64,000 nt of DNA from Scortum barcoo (Eukaryota; Chordata; Actinopteri; Centrarchiformes; Terapontidae), in the NCBI GenBank assembly GCA_023238725.1, contig CM041554.1, forward strand, positions 22,926,050 through 22,990,049. Reading direction: 5' to 3'. A program made the translations under genes and the position numbers. The notes beneath the pieces were generated by a model that saw only the letters and a program-made list of their open reading frames with translations, did not search any database and had not been told where the DNA came from. Of this stretch, positions 1 through 10,640 are shown piece after piece. Position 1 is the stretch's first letter, and each line of letters begins with the position of its first letter.

Positions 1-1000
1 GATAATCATATGACCATAAACAGGAAGGGAAGGCCTGTAAAACCCCACACCCACAGGTTAATTATTGTGCCATGAAGTTTTTAAACAGCTGCCCCAGATC
101 TGTTTTATGACTGAGTTTTATGAATAAACAAGTCTGTAAATCTCCTCTGCTGTTGTCTCATTCCCAAATAAAATGACAGACATGTCAGTTAGTAGGCTAA
201 ATCTCAGTGGATACAGACTGATTCTCAGGTGATGGTCTGTTATTTCGTGGGACTGCCTTAAAATCTTTTGCCTGATGAAAACTTTGTAGGTCAAAAATAT
301 TGCATCAGTGTAAAAGCGCCCCCCCCTTACTGCCTTAAAATACACCTAAAAACAGGCTGAATAGCTTTTATCTTACTGGTGTGCTGATGGACTCATTAAC
401 GCCGTGTTGTATCGGGGAACCTAAAATAAACAGATTAGCAACAGGTCACATATCCATCTAATCAGACTGCACCACAAGAAGCCTAATGTGGAAAGACTGT
501 GTTGTCCACATGACTTGATACATGAATGCAACTGCACAAAGTCTGTCCCCTCTGTTGATGACGAATATCCCAGCACACACCGGAAACTCATGGAAAATGT
601 CTCAGATGTGGCTCATTCTCTTACACAGCAGCTCCTGTGCACTCCTTATCCTATCTTGTTACTTAAGACACTTTATAGTTGTATTTGTATTTCTTATTTT
701 TATTGTTTAGACTATTTTTATTATTTATTATTGTTATTATTTTTTCCTGTGCTCTGGCACAACAGTTTCCTTCGGGATCAATAAAGTTGTTCGTATTCGA
801 AAAGAAACACATTATTAAACACGAATCACTTGGAATAACTTCTTGAAATCAGACACCAGTAAAGTGTATTGTTTATTGCCCCCCCCAAAACCACCACCAC
901 CTGAGCAGTGACCCGCCTGTCTCATGCGGGTCAGCCAGTCTCGCCCCCTGCCCCCGACACTCTGTTACATGGCACATTTGTTTTGTAACAGTTTCTCTCA
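1..1000. other. Upstream non-coding DNA with a retroposon-like tail
   Basis: No supported gene. ORFs at 118-345 and 488-784 have no family signature. At about 660-790 an AT-rich stretch ends in TTCCTTCGGGATCAATAAAG, which resembles the 3' end of dispersed retroposons I know from teleosts; the family was not assigned. Short C runs occur at 318-325 and 880-886. Confidence 0.35.
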
Positions 1001-1006
1001 AGTCGC

Positions 1007-1038
1007 CCAATGAGAACAGCTGGCCGCCGTCACGTGAC
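1007..1038 (+). promoter_or_regulatory. lonrf3 promoter elements: CCAAT box and GTCACGTGAC palindrome
   Basis: CCAAT at 1007-1011 is an NF-Y-type site. GTCACGTGAC at 1029-1038 is a perfect 10-bp palindrome that equals the CLEAR consensus of TFEB/TFE3 and also fits USF. Both lie 210-245 bases before the start codon, just before a GC-rich first exon with a GC box near 1068. The binding factor is inference. Confidence 0.5.
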
Positions 1039-1175
1039 ACAACTTTTACATAAGACTTTTTTTTCTCCCGCCCCCCCTCCGAGCCGCTCCATTGAGAATA
1101 ATATCGCGACTTCCTGGACTATATGATGATGAAGGGCCAGTGTGCTCAGGACTTCCCAGCAGCAGCAGCAGCAGC

Positions 1176-1223
1176 ATGAGCGGCAGCGGGGGGCTGCGGA
1201 CCGACCTGCAGCACTCAGCCTAG
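1176..1223 (+). promoter_or_regulatory. Upstream ORF in the lonrf3 leader
   Basis: A 15-codon ATG-to-TAG frame (MSGSGGLRTDLQHSA) ends 26 bases before the main ATG, in a different frame. Its ATG has A at -3, so initiation is plausible. It sits right after six CAG triplets (1157-1174). Whether it is in the mRNA depends on the start site, which I cannot see. Confidence 0.5.
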
Positions 1224-1249
1224 GAGAGGAGAGGGGACACACCGCGGAC

Positions 1250-1895
1250 ATGGACACGGAGGGGGAGAGCATGCTGCAGCTCGCCGCGGAGGCTTTCCGG
1301 GCGAAGAACTTCGACCTGGCCGCGGACATCTACGAGTGCCAGCTGGCGGCTCTGGGGGACCCGGGCGGCCGGCAGGAGCTGATGGTGAAGCGGGCCGACG
1401 CGCTCGCCTTCGGGGGCAAATTCGCAGAGGCTTTCCACGTGTACCGACAAGCCTCGGAGATAGAGAGGCTGGGACCGGCGCACCTGGACGCGCTGGTGGA
1501 CTACCTGTCCGGGAGCATCCGGAGGCAGGACGGGGGCGGCGGCAGCCCCGGAGCCGGCTCCACAGGTAGCGGGGACGAGGACTTCTCGTGCCGGATCTGC
1601 CTGAGCTTCCTGTTCGAGCCCGTGACTCTGCCGTGCGGACACTGCTTCTGCAAGAAGTGTCTGGAGCGGGAGAGGAGGGAGAGGGAGCGGCCGGTGATGT
1701 GCAAGCAGTGCAGGGACAGCTCCAGGGTGGCGGACGTCCAGAGCTACCGGGTCAACGTGGTGCTCGGCAGCCTGCTGGCCAAGTGGTTCCCGACCCCGCA
1801 CCAGGCCGGCCGGCTGAGGCGGGAGGGCAACGGGCTGTACGCGGAGAGGAGGATGGAGGAGGCTCTGGAGAAGTACAACCAAGCCATACTGATAG
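1250..1895 (+). CDS. lonrf3: lonrf3 exon 1 (first RING, first TPR helices)
   Basis: Encodes aa 1-215 plus one base. It carries an intact C3HC4 RING: C114/C117, C129, H131, C134/C137, C151/C154, with the typical EPVTLPCGH core. The donor is ATAG|GTGGGG. The frame stays open to 1972 in the intron, so intron retention would give a 241-aa short product. Confidence 0.85.
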
Positions 1896-4800
1896 GTGGG
1901 GGGGTAAAGTTTTTCTTCATGCTTGTGCCGCTGTGCTGTGTTTTGTTTTCTCTTGTCACTCCTCACGTGTAATAAAGTCATGTGAGCTGTGCTATCAGGG
2001 AGCATAAAGGGATGATAGCTGTTCTGTTTGACTTAGTTTCATAAGTGTGCCATGTAGTCAGTGACAGTCCGCCTCTCTGCGGCCATCTGAGTGCAGGAGC
2101 ACCATGTGTTGGATAACAGCGTTATGTAGGCTGGGCTACTGGACCAAACATTGCGTAAGCACGTAACTCCCCCCTCACCCTGCTCATTGTGTAACGTCAA
2201 ACAATGATTCAGGCAAATGTAGGTCAAGGGTATTATTGCAGGTCACCAGCAGGGGCAGCGGGGCTTCCTGCAGGTAGCAGGGCTGTTATATAGGCAGGTG
2301 AACAGTGATCTGACCTTCCTCTGAGTATTAAATAGGGCACAGAGTCTGCACTGCTCTTAAGAGATGTGTGTCCCCCACTCATATCATACACTGCACTGCT
2401 GTCTGATTGATGTGTTCTGCAAAAAAAAGAAGAAGCTGGATGAAGTGAATTGAATAGAGTTTAGTTGAATGCACCCTGTGCTGTTGTGGTACTACTGGAG
2501 TGGAGAGTCTCCTCTGGAGAGTTTTTCATGATAGAGACACTTGACCTGACCTCATTTGACTCCGCTGTGTTGTGCTGCTGCAGCTCAGACACTTCACACG
2601 CCCGTTGTGTAAGTTTGAAAATGACTCATGTCACTGAGAGTTGAGACCGTCGATCTATCAGCCGATGTAGTTTGCAGCCAAACAGGAGCACCAGTTTTCA
2701 GCCACACCAACGTCTCTGCCCACCAGTAAAGCGTTCACCTGCCAGCTGCTGCAGTGGGGCTGCTCAGACTCCAGTCGCCTCTGTGCTGAGCTGGGCAGAC
2801 TGCATTAGTAGACTGGGATCGTCCTGGGCTGTTTCCAGGTCTTGGTGTGCACCAGGATGTTGTTAAAAGTATCTGTGTGATTAGCAAAGTTATTCTGATA
2901 AATAATGATTAACAAAGGGTGACGGTCCTTCTTATTTTAGAAAATCCGGCTTCAAACTGCAGTGACTTGCATAACTGAGCTGTAGTGGGTGTTGATCTTT
3001 GACCGTGAAGAGCTGCCTCTTCTTTAACTCATTTCTGATCATTAAGTGAAGCACAAAATTTCTCATCAAATACTAAACCAAAGAATTTATTCAGATTTGG
3101 TCAGCTGAAAAAGGGGGGCAGTGCTTGTTGTTCCTGTAGAATCTGTTGTGTAGATGATCTTACTTATTGATATATTTAATTTCCTAAAACAAGGCCCAGT
3201 GTCTGCACAGTTTGCACTGGCCTGCTGGGGTGTGTGAGTGTACTCTGCATTGTGGGACCACCCCTCACCCTTAGATGTGATGATTCACTTTTACAACTGG
3301 TGACCAAAAAAAATCATCAGGTCCCTGCAGGGTTAACCTCTGACATAGTTTAGGAGTTAAATTTAGAGCTGGATCTGGGTTAAGATCGGTCTGATGGTTG
3401 TGTTTGGGCATGCAGGAGTTATTGTTAAGTTCAGTGTCAATCTCTAAGGAATGGATGCATGTCAGTACAGCGTCTTCAGAGTTATAATTAGCTCAGGTTT
3501 GTTTGTGTGTTTTTCAGCTTTGTTGAAAATAAAGTGCTGTGTAGTAAGAATGTGCTAAACAACAGTTCCTCTGACCTACTTTCCCAAACGTTGTGCCCGA
3601 TGCTGGATGTGCAGTTACATCAATAACCTGTAGGTCACGTCATTACTTTAACCTTGTCAGATAGAATAATCCTTTTAGCTTTGGGTGTCTCCTTTGTACC
3701 TCTATTTCTATTTTTATTGATTTACTACTTGTGCCTGTACAAAAGCCAGGGGAATACTTCCCTCCATGTCCCATAAGGCTAACTGTGAAATTTGCATACG
3801 TCTTTATAGTTATGAAACCTGGAATGTGGGTGACCTTGATAGTGATGTATGGTTTTGTAAGGCAGCACTTTTTTTCATAACATGTTTTGTAATGTGGAAA
3901 CGGAGCCATTTCAAACAGTTCTTCTCTCTTATAACTTGAAACCACATATCACCAGTAAAATTCAGCTTTTTAAGACAAAATGAACACGTGGTGACCACAA
4001 ACATATTCATTCTGCAGAGTGTTGTGAAACAGTCGCTGCAGTAAAGAGGTCATGAATCTTACTGAGTATGTAAAGGTTTTTTAGCTGAATGAAAGGGTAC
4101 TGAAACAGTAATTGATTAGTTGACTGGTGGAGTACTTATTAAAGTAATTTATTAATCAAAATGATAAAGATTTTATATCGGTGTTGATTTAATTTCTTTG
4201 TTTTTTTTTTTTGTGTTGTTTGAACAAAATGAGCAGTTTGAATCTTTTGGAAATTCTGATGGACGTTTTTCATCATTTTATGACTATAAAGGTTAATCAC
4301 TAATTTAAACGAATTATTGACAGTTTAATCATTGAATATAATAATTAATAAATCATGAAAATAATAATTAGTTGCAGCCTTTCCTATTCTGTTCTGCTGA
4401 CAGCTAACAATTACTTTCTTTATTTAATCATTTACTTTTTTTTTTCTTAATTGTTTTTCGTAATTGTTTGGTCTATAAAATATCAGAAAACAGATCATTG
4501 TCAAGATTTTTGTGTTTAAGATTATTGATCACACAAAACAAGCTATTCAAAGTCATCACCCTGGACTCTTTGGAAATGTGGTGTACTTTTTTCATTATTC
4601 ATCCAAAAAAAAAAAACTGTTGCAGCTACCCAACTAACTGACTGTCTCACCTTCCTCTCCTCCTCAGCACCCACAGACCACATACTGTTCAGTAATCGCT
4701 CCCAGATCCACTCCAGTCTAAAAAACTATGGAAAGGCTCTGAAAGACGCTGAGATGGCCTGCAGGCTCATGCCTCACTGGTCCAAGGTATGGTTTTGTTC

Positions 4801-7800
4801 AGCATTGTTGAAACATGTAACAACCAGTTCATGTTGGTAAAATGTAAAAATCTGCCATGTGGATGTTGGATAAGTAATATATCCTTCTCCTGCAGGGTCA
4901 TATTCGTAAGGCCCAAGCCCTGATGTCGCTGGGCAGGACGGAGGAAGCTCTGAGAGAGTGTCTGGTCTGTCTGTCCATAGAGCCCGACTTTAAACTGGCC
5001 AAGACTGAGGCTCACAAGGTACATCCAGCATCAGCACCCACAAATTAATGTCATTTGAAAATAAATGTATTCCATGTAGTCCTCAAATGACTTTATCTTC
5101 TAAATGAAATAGAAATATTAAAAGGTACGTACATGCAGATTAATAACATCATTATCTCTTATCTGCCCTCAGCTCCTCGGTGATCTCCTGGCTCCAGTTA
5201 CAGATCAGGTCCCTGAACACCTCTCGGACTCCTCCAATATACTCTCTTTCAGGGCCCACATCAAAAACAGCATCATCACTCCCTCCCAGGTACGGGCTGC
5301 TTCACCTCTGGTAGTTTAGTTTATAAAAATTGTATTACACTGAGGGAACATGAAGTTTTAAATCATATCCTTCTATCCTTTTCCTTCTCTCAGGACTTCA
5401 GTCCCAGCTTGTTGTCATCAGACTCCAGTCTTGCCTTCACTCCTCCTGTGCCTGCGAGGTCGGAGGTCAGTGAGGTCAAGGGTCAGGAAAAGCCTGAGGT
5501 GAGGACGCTGGACCAGTGTGTTTTCCTCAAACGGAAACGGAGGAGCACAGAGGAGGAGAAGGAGGAAGAGACGGAGGAGGGAGGAGAGGAGAGGAGCAAA
5601 GATCACAAGAGGTCCAAATCAGGTGAGATTTTGGAGTTTGTGCTCAAAGACACAGCCAAGCAACGCTCTCTCTCTCGCTCTCTCTCTCTCTCTTTCTTTT
5701 TCTCTCCCTCCATTAATAGCATTCATGTCTTATTTTTTTCTTTGATAATCTCTCCGTTCAGAGCCAGCAGAGGTGACTAATCCACTGAGCACTGATGTCT
5801 TGGACCCGACAGATTTGGAGTGTTCTCTTTGTATGAGGTGAGGTTTGTTTTACAGCTTGGTTCAGTCCTTAATCTTCATTATTATATGGCCGTATACCGC
5901 ACAATAAATTAATAAATTAATTAGCTCTTGTGCAATGTGTGCTAAATTGCGTAACAGTTATACAGCCTGCAACCAGATTATGTGACGTAGCCTGTGTAGC
6001 CTGTATTTTATAAAATCTAATATTGTTCATTATGTATAATCAAAATATCAATTTCAGTCATTTTTCTGGCAGTAATAGTGAAACAAAGCGCTAAACATTT
6101 TCTGGTTTCAGCCTCTCGACTGGGAGAATTTGAGCCGTACTCTCTTGTGTCCATGGTTTTTCAGTGTTGTGTGTGTTTGTGTGTTTCCCACTCAGACTTT
6201 TCTATGAGCCGGTGACGACGCCGTGTGGTCACACTTTCTGTCTTCGGTGTCTGGAGAGATGTCTGGACCACAATCCAAAGTGTCCGCTGTGTAAAGAAGA
6301 GCTGTCAGAGGTACGCGGTGCAACGCTCCCCTGTAGTGTTTTAGCACACGTCAGCCCATAAGGCACCGCTCACTGTGATCTGAACTGAACCCAGTGGGGA
6401 TGCACTGATCCAACATTTTTTACTTCCAATGCCACAAGTCAGCTTATCTATTTTACCAATCTGTTTACGCGACTGTGGATCTCACTGGGGTCGTCTTTAT
6501 GTAAGGTAACATGATGCCTGGGATTGCTATGGAACTAAAAACAGAGTCGGTGGCCTGACATGATGGAATGAGAGTAACTGATAGTGGAAATGCTGGATTT
6601 TATAATGACACTGACGCAGGAGGTTTAATTTGGATCGGGCTATGACATGACATGACATGACATCACTTAATAAGTCACTATTGGGGCCAGTGCTTATCCT
6701 GATTGGTGCCTTCATGGAGTCCAGAGTGAAGCACAAAACAGGACGGTGCTATGGTACAAATATAGAGCAGGCCTTAACATGAACATTGTTGGAAACCATG
6801 TGAGCCAAACACTCTCTGTGTTTCCACCGATATAAACATATTTCCAATACAGTCTCTGTCTTTATCTCTCTCCAGTACCTCGTCCAGAGGCAGTACTGCA
6901 AGACAGTATTAATGGAGAACCTGATATCTAAGTATCTTCCAACTGAGCTCTTAGAAAGACAGAAAATCCACCAGGAAGAGATGACTGAGCTCTCCAAGTA
7001 AGTGTGTCCTCCACCTTATTATGAGCTTGTTATTCATCCTCCATTCTGTCTCGTCAAATTTAATCTTCTCATAGGCTATGGCCTGTGTCTGAGGATCTGA
7101 CATAACACTCTTTATGTGAATGTGTGACCCACTGACCCACAGTAGATAACACATGTCTGACACACTGACCTCTTAGCAGACTTCACGTCAGGAATCAAGT
7201 ATCACTTTTCTGCAGGCTGGAGCAAACTCATGTCTCCAATAAATAACCTCTCTTAAACTGGAGCTCAGCTGTATTGGTCTCACAGTGGACCTTAATTTTT
7301 ATTTTTTGGCATGTGGCCTAAAAGTCAGATGTGATTAATGGCGCCTTATCCTCCTTTTTTTTGCCTCCCTTCAGTCTTAACAAGAATGTGCCTATATTTG
7401 TGTGCACTATGGCCTTCCCCACTGTGCCGTGTCCTCTCCATATCTTCGAGCCCTGCTACAGACTGATGATCCGCAGATGCATGGAGACGGGAACCAACTG
7501 CTTTGGCATGTGTCTGGGAGACGACCTCAAAGGGTGAGTGCTGGGACAGTACGTGTGTGTGCGCGTCTGGTTGTGTGTTTAATGACACGAGTGTCAGAGA
7601 ATGTATCCAGGGAGTGTGACTTTGTGCCCTCTTCCTCTTTCTGCCTTTAGGTTCGCAGACTACGGGTGCCTGTTGGAGATCCGGGATGTGAAGTTTTTCT
7701 CCGATGGCCGCTCGGTTGTGGACACCATTGGCAGACGGAGGTTTAAAGTCGTTCAGCACAGTGAGAGGGATGGATACAATACAGCTGACATAGAGTACCT

Positions 7801-8863
7801 GGAGGATGTTAAGGTAGGATGGGGTGGAGGGAGAAAGAGAAAGAAAAGATGTAGATTTAGCCAGAGAGAGATTGAGAAGTGATGGCTTGATAGAGAATTA
7901 GTAAAAGGTGTTAAAGCTCAATGGTGTGTTTGTGTGTGCAGGTGGAGGGCGTGGCAGAGCGTGAGCTAAAGTCTCTGCACGACATGGTATACGACCAGGC
8001 TCTGGTGTGGGTCAACTCCCTGAAGGCCGAGCAGAAGGAACGCATTGAAGGACACTTTGGACCCATGCCTGGGAAGGACTCTGTGCTTCAGGTACACACA
8101 CACACACAATTTACAGTCACAATTAAGTCACACATTGACTTTAATTATTCATCCGTCTTTCAAATGTGTCTTATGTGTCTTTTAAAATTACATATTGATG
8201 TGACAGGAATATGCTGTGTTTTTAGAAATCACTCGCACACAATGTGTTTATTGGTTGAAAAGTTAATGTATGCTGGGCTGCAGTCAGTATGCAGTGAACA
8301 GGACCAAGGCAGGTAAAAGAAAAGGACCTCACTAAATGAATGCTCACATTAACAGCAAGCAAACAAATCCTGGGGGGCTGATGAGCTGGTTATTGACACT
8401 GCAGATGATATAATGAGGCACATGTGTCAGCAGGTGGGATGATTTGGGAATGTAAACAGGTGAGCAGGTGGATGTGGGAGTCAGGTGGTCAGGATTGGTG
8501 GAGAAAATTCATGGGCACCTGATGTAAAGTTCCTCAGAAATATACAATACTTGGGGTTAGTGAGAAGTGGCTGGATGCAGGGATATGTGTTGTTGAATAT
8601 AAATAAGTATGCAAAGATCAAAATATAACCCAAGTTAAAGTATAACAGTATCTCCCAGAATTTTATATTAAAAACCCTCTCACTGTGTCTCTTCCTCCCT
8701 TCAGGCCAGTCCCAACGGGCCCTCGTGGTGTTGGTGGTTATTAGCCGTTCTTCCTTTAGAAGGCCGAGCCCAGCTGCCGTTCCTGGCTCTCACCTCTCTG
8801 AAAGATCGGCTTAGCGGCATTCGCAAGGTGCTGCTCTTCATGGCCCACAGCAGGCACCGGTGA
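1250..8863 (+). CDS. lonrf3: LON peptidase N-terminal domain and RING finger protein 3 (E3 ubiquitin ligase type), 12 exons
   Basis: Exons: 1250-1895, 4668-4786, 4896-5018, 5173-5289, 5394-5622, 5762-5837, 6196-6310, 6876-6997, 7375-7533, 7651-7813, 7942-8091, 8705-8863. All introns are GT-AG and all phases agree, giving 725 aa (human LONRF3 is about 760). Order seen: N-terminal helical repeats (about 7-75), RING 1 (C114 to C154), TPR repeats (about 188-296), a basic patch KRKRR (381-385) with an acidic stretch, RING 2 (C432 to C469), and a LON N-terminal-type domain (about 521-725). There is no Lon protease Ser-Lys domain, as is normal for the family. The family acts as RING E3 ligases; the substrate here is unknown. 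FEPCYR (rather than FEPRYR), LRREGN...KYNQAI and PLEGRAQLPFLA favour LONRF3 over LONRF1 or LONRF2. The ATG at 1250 has G at -3 and G at +4. An open GTG-led extension from 1142 is not a credible start. Confidence 0.88.
4111..4380 (+). repeat. Degenerate ATTA-ended dispersed repeat, copy 1
   Basis: It starts ATTGATTAGTTGA and ends ATAATTAGTTGCAGCC. The interior TTTGGAAATTCTGATGGACG and TCATTTTATGACTATAAAGG follow a layout I know from a common teleost non-autonomous element with near-palindromic ends. Copy 2 follows directly and copy 3 is near 55.6 kb. Confidence 0.5.
4400..4640 (+). repeat. Degenerate ATTA-ended dispersed repeat, copy 2
   Basis: It shares the core ACAAAACAAGCTATT..AA, then GTCATCACC, with copy 3 at 55.6 kb, and ends TGTTGCAGCTACC. 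It stops about 28 bases before the lonrf3 exon 2, so repeat sequence may contribute to the branch-point region. Confidence 0.55.
4668..4786 (+). CDS. lonrf3: lonrf3 exon 2 (TPR)
   Basis: Encodes aa 216-255. The acceptor CTCCTCAG| and donor AAG|GTATGG fit phase 1 to 0. The peptide contains HILFSNRSQIHSSL and ALKDAEMAC, a canonical TPR helix pair. A degenerate repeat copy ends only about 30 bases before the acceptor. Confidence 0.85.
4896..5018 (+). CDS. lonrf3: lonrf3 exon 3 (TPR)
   Basis: Encodes aa 256-296 and is 123 bases long, phase 0 on both sides. The peptide GHIRKAQALMSLGRTEEAL is a typical TPR helix, followed by a second helix ending SIEPDFKLAK. Confidence 0.85.
5173..5289 (+). CDS. 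lonrf3: lonrf3 exon 4 (linker)
   Basis: Encodes aa 297-335 and is 117 bases, phase 0 on both sides, so skipping would keep the frame. It is a low-conservation linker between TPR and the second RING. The acceptor is CCCTCAG| and the donor CCCAG|GTACGG. Confidence 0.75.
5394..5622 (+). CDS. lonrf3: lonrf3 exon 5 (basic/acidic linker)
   Basis: Encodes aa 336-411 plus one base. It starts DFSPSLLSSDS, then has a basic KRKRR cluster at 381-385 (possible nuclear signal, not proven), a Glu-rich run and KDHKRSKS. The donor is TCAG|GTGAGA. Confidence 0.82.
5762..5837 (+). CDS. lonrf3: lonrf3 exon 6 (start of second RING)
   Basis: Encodes aa 412-436. It ends in DLECSLCM, which gives the first zinc pair (C432, C435) of RING 2. 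The donor ATGAG|GTGAGG leaves two bases that complete Arg437 in the next exon, so the intron splits the RING. Confidence 0.85.
6196..6310 (+). CDS. lonrf3: lonrf3 exon 7 (second RING core)
   Basis: Encodes aa 437-475. The core FYEPVTTPCGHTFC, then CLERCLDHNPKCPLC, completes RING 2 with C447, H449, C452/C455 and C466/C469. This is the most conserved RING of the LONRF family. Confidence 0.9.
6641..6663 (+). repeat. Short (GACAT)n tandem repeat
   Basis: GACAT is repeated about four times in lonrf3 intron 7 (6311-6875), which otherwise shows nothing recognisable. Confidence 0.6.
6876..6997 (+). CDS. lonrf3: lonrf3 exon 8 (RING-LON connector)
   Basis: Encodes aa 476-515 plus two bases. The peptide includes VLMENLISKYLPTELLERQ, the family's helical connector between RING 2 and the LON domain. 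The donor is CCAA|GTAAGT, and the next exon adds T to make Asn516. Confidence 0.86.
7375..7533 (+). CDS. lonrf3: lonrf3 exon 9 (LON domain start)
   Basis: Encodes aa 516-568. It holds NVPIFVCTMAFPTVPCPLH and FEPCYRLMIRRC, the hallmark opening of the LON substrate-binding-like domain. The Cys in FEPCYR is what I know from LONRF3; LONRF1 and LONRF2 have Arg there. Confidence 0.9.
7651..7813 (+). CDS. lonrf3: lonrf3 exon 10 (LON domain)
   Basis: Encodes aa 569-623. The peptide includes FADYGCLLEIRDVKFF, DGRSVVDTIGRRRF and DGYNTADIEYLEDVK, all conserved LONRF LON-domain blocks. Confidence 0.9.
7942..8091 (+). CDS. lonrf3: lonrf3 exon 11 (LON domain)
   Basis: Encodes aa 624-673 in exactly 50 codons. 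It contains LKSLHDMVYDQALVW and HFGPMPGKD. The donor is CTTCAG|GTACAC and leads directly into an (AC) tract. Confidence 0.87.
8705..8863 (+). CDS. lonrf3: lonrf3 exon 12 (LON C-terminus, stop)
   Basis: Encodes aa 674-725 and the TGA stop. ASPNGPSW, then LLAVLPLEGRAQLPFL and LKDRLSGIRKVLLF, match the LONRF C-terminal signature, closest to LONRF3. Confidence 0.88.
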   Translation, partial: ASPNGPSWCWWLLAVLPLEGRAQLPFLALTSLKDRLSGIRKVLLFMAHSRHR

Positions 8864-10640
8864 CATGCTCTCGACAAGCGCACACCTGCCCGGGAAAAAA
8901 AATGCAGTAAAGCACCTACCCCGCACACACCCCTCCTCTAAGGCAGCAGTTGACCTGTTGTTCTTCCTTTTTGATGCACAAAGAACTGGCGTTGATGTGG
9001 TTGCACCTTCCCCGTTGTAGCACCGTCCTCGCTCGGAAAGCAGCGCTGGACCCCGTCTACACATCAACAGCAAACTTCAACTTAAAAAAACGGCAACAAA
9101 GAGAATGAATATCTTCCATCCATAATACTCTTCACATCATGCAGACTTGAGCTAAGTTCAGACAGGAAGTAGACGATCTTAAGACGAATGACATTACAGT
9201 TTATAACAGACTAGATTTGGGTACCCTCCGTTCAACATTGTCACTGTAACAATGCTAACGCACACATGCTAAGTGTCTGTGTTTGCCTATCATCTCCATG
9301 TGTACAGCAACAAGCTGGTGTGCTCACGTGTCTTCATCTGTCTCCACGTTCTCCACTGTTGCCTTTTCGGCCCTGCTCCGTTTTTGTAATTCTCTGCTCT
9401 TCCTCTTGTGTACATGTTGCATGTGGAATGACTAAAAGAAGGAAAAAAAAAAGGAAGAAAATGCAATCTGATTAGTGATTTCTCCAAATAACTGAGCTTC
9501 CTGTCTGGACGTAGCTTTAATAGCAAAGACAGAGCAGAATCATTCAGATCCACATCTTGTAAATGCACTTAAAATTCTGAAAGAGACCAAACAGTGAATT
9601 TGCCTTTTTAGAGTAAATGAACTCACCAAAGCAGAGTAAAAAAAAAGATAATAATGCTGATTAGATATGATCAACTGCTAATGGAAACTTTCATCTGAGG
9701 AAAGTCCTCATCTGCTGACTGAAATCTCTGTAAATGGGATATCCACTACAAAGTGTGGACAGATAAAACCATGTGCTTACTCACTTCCTTTACAATAACT
9801 TCAACAATAATCCTGATCTGACTGCTGTTCTGTCTTCCCTCCATGCTTCCTCTCACATCTGTCTTTGTCTGGTCCAACATCCTGCAGCTGAATAACAATG
9901 GACTAAACCTTTGCATTGGCCTGCTTTGAGGCTCTTGTTTTCTTTCTTTGTTTTTTTTTTTTTTAAAGAATTAATGTGTTGTTTTTTCCATTATTTATTT
10001 TGTCATTATTTATGCATGCAGTGACATTGTTTACATTTCACAGAAAGAGATGCTCAAATTCCAAAGTTTTTTATTTTTTTTTTTTTATTTTTTTTTTTTT
10101 AACTTAACATTTGACCCCAAACATCAGCAATAATAATACCCTCCTAACTCCAGGGGTGGGGAAAGCATAAACTATAAGTGGTGACGACTTGAAATCAACA
10201 TTGCTGCCACTTCAAACTGCACAGGACAAACTCTGGAAACTGGAGTTGGGGGCAGATTCCCTCCCAGTCTGCCTATTTTAAGATCACTGATGACCCAAAT
10301 GTGTGTAGTATTTTTATCTGCCCGTCACAATCAGAGCTCTGTTGACTTAAACATATTTGGATTCCCCCACTGTCAGCAGCCCGCAGATAGCTGAGATACT
10401 TGTGACGTTGCCAGGCATAAAGAGAGCCTGTCAGTGAAGCAGAAAGCAGGGGGTTCATTCTAACCAACATGTGGATTTGATACCATTATGTCCTAACTGT
10501 ATTTATTCTGTATTTATTCTGACTTATTTTGCACTTCCACTGTAAGTAAGGGAAAGAAGCAGTGCAGACAGGCCTCAGGATATGTATCTCCACTATTGCT
10601 GGAGCTTTCGGATCACCACAGAATAAAGTGAAATCTTCTG
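8864..10640 (+). other. Likely lonrf3 3' UTR
   Basis: After the TGA, the first AATAAA on this strand is at 10622-10627, so the UTR may be about 1.75 kb. It holds the AU-rich nonamer TTATTTATT at 9991-9999 and more TATTTATT near 10500-10520, of the kind that destabilises mRNAs. Further AATAAA sites at 10898 and 11586 could give longer forms. There are T-rich runs at 9951-9964 and 10065-10101. Confidence 0.4.

Larger units (their letters stand above)
1896..4667 (+). other. lonrf3 intron 1 (2.8 kb)
   Basis: The intron runs from GTGGGG to CTCCTCAG. Nothing coding is supported; short ORFs here lack codon or family signals. Its 3' part is two degenerate copies of an ATTA-rich repeat (listed separately). 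Confidence 0.7.

Noticed and set aside
1142..1249. Open frame upstream of the lonrf3 ATG (polyglutamine-like start)
   Set aside because: It begins with GTG, not ATG, and encodes the CAG run; it is the 5' leader. The ATG at 1250 has good context and family-like sequence follows.
1220..2005. 261-aa minus-strand ORF over lonrf3 exon 1
   Set aside because: GC-rich shadow of the real exon, with no family signature.
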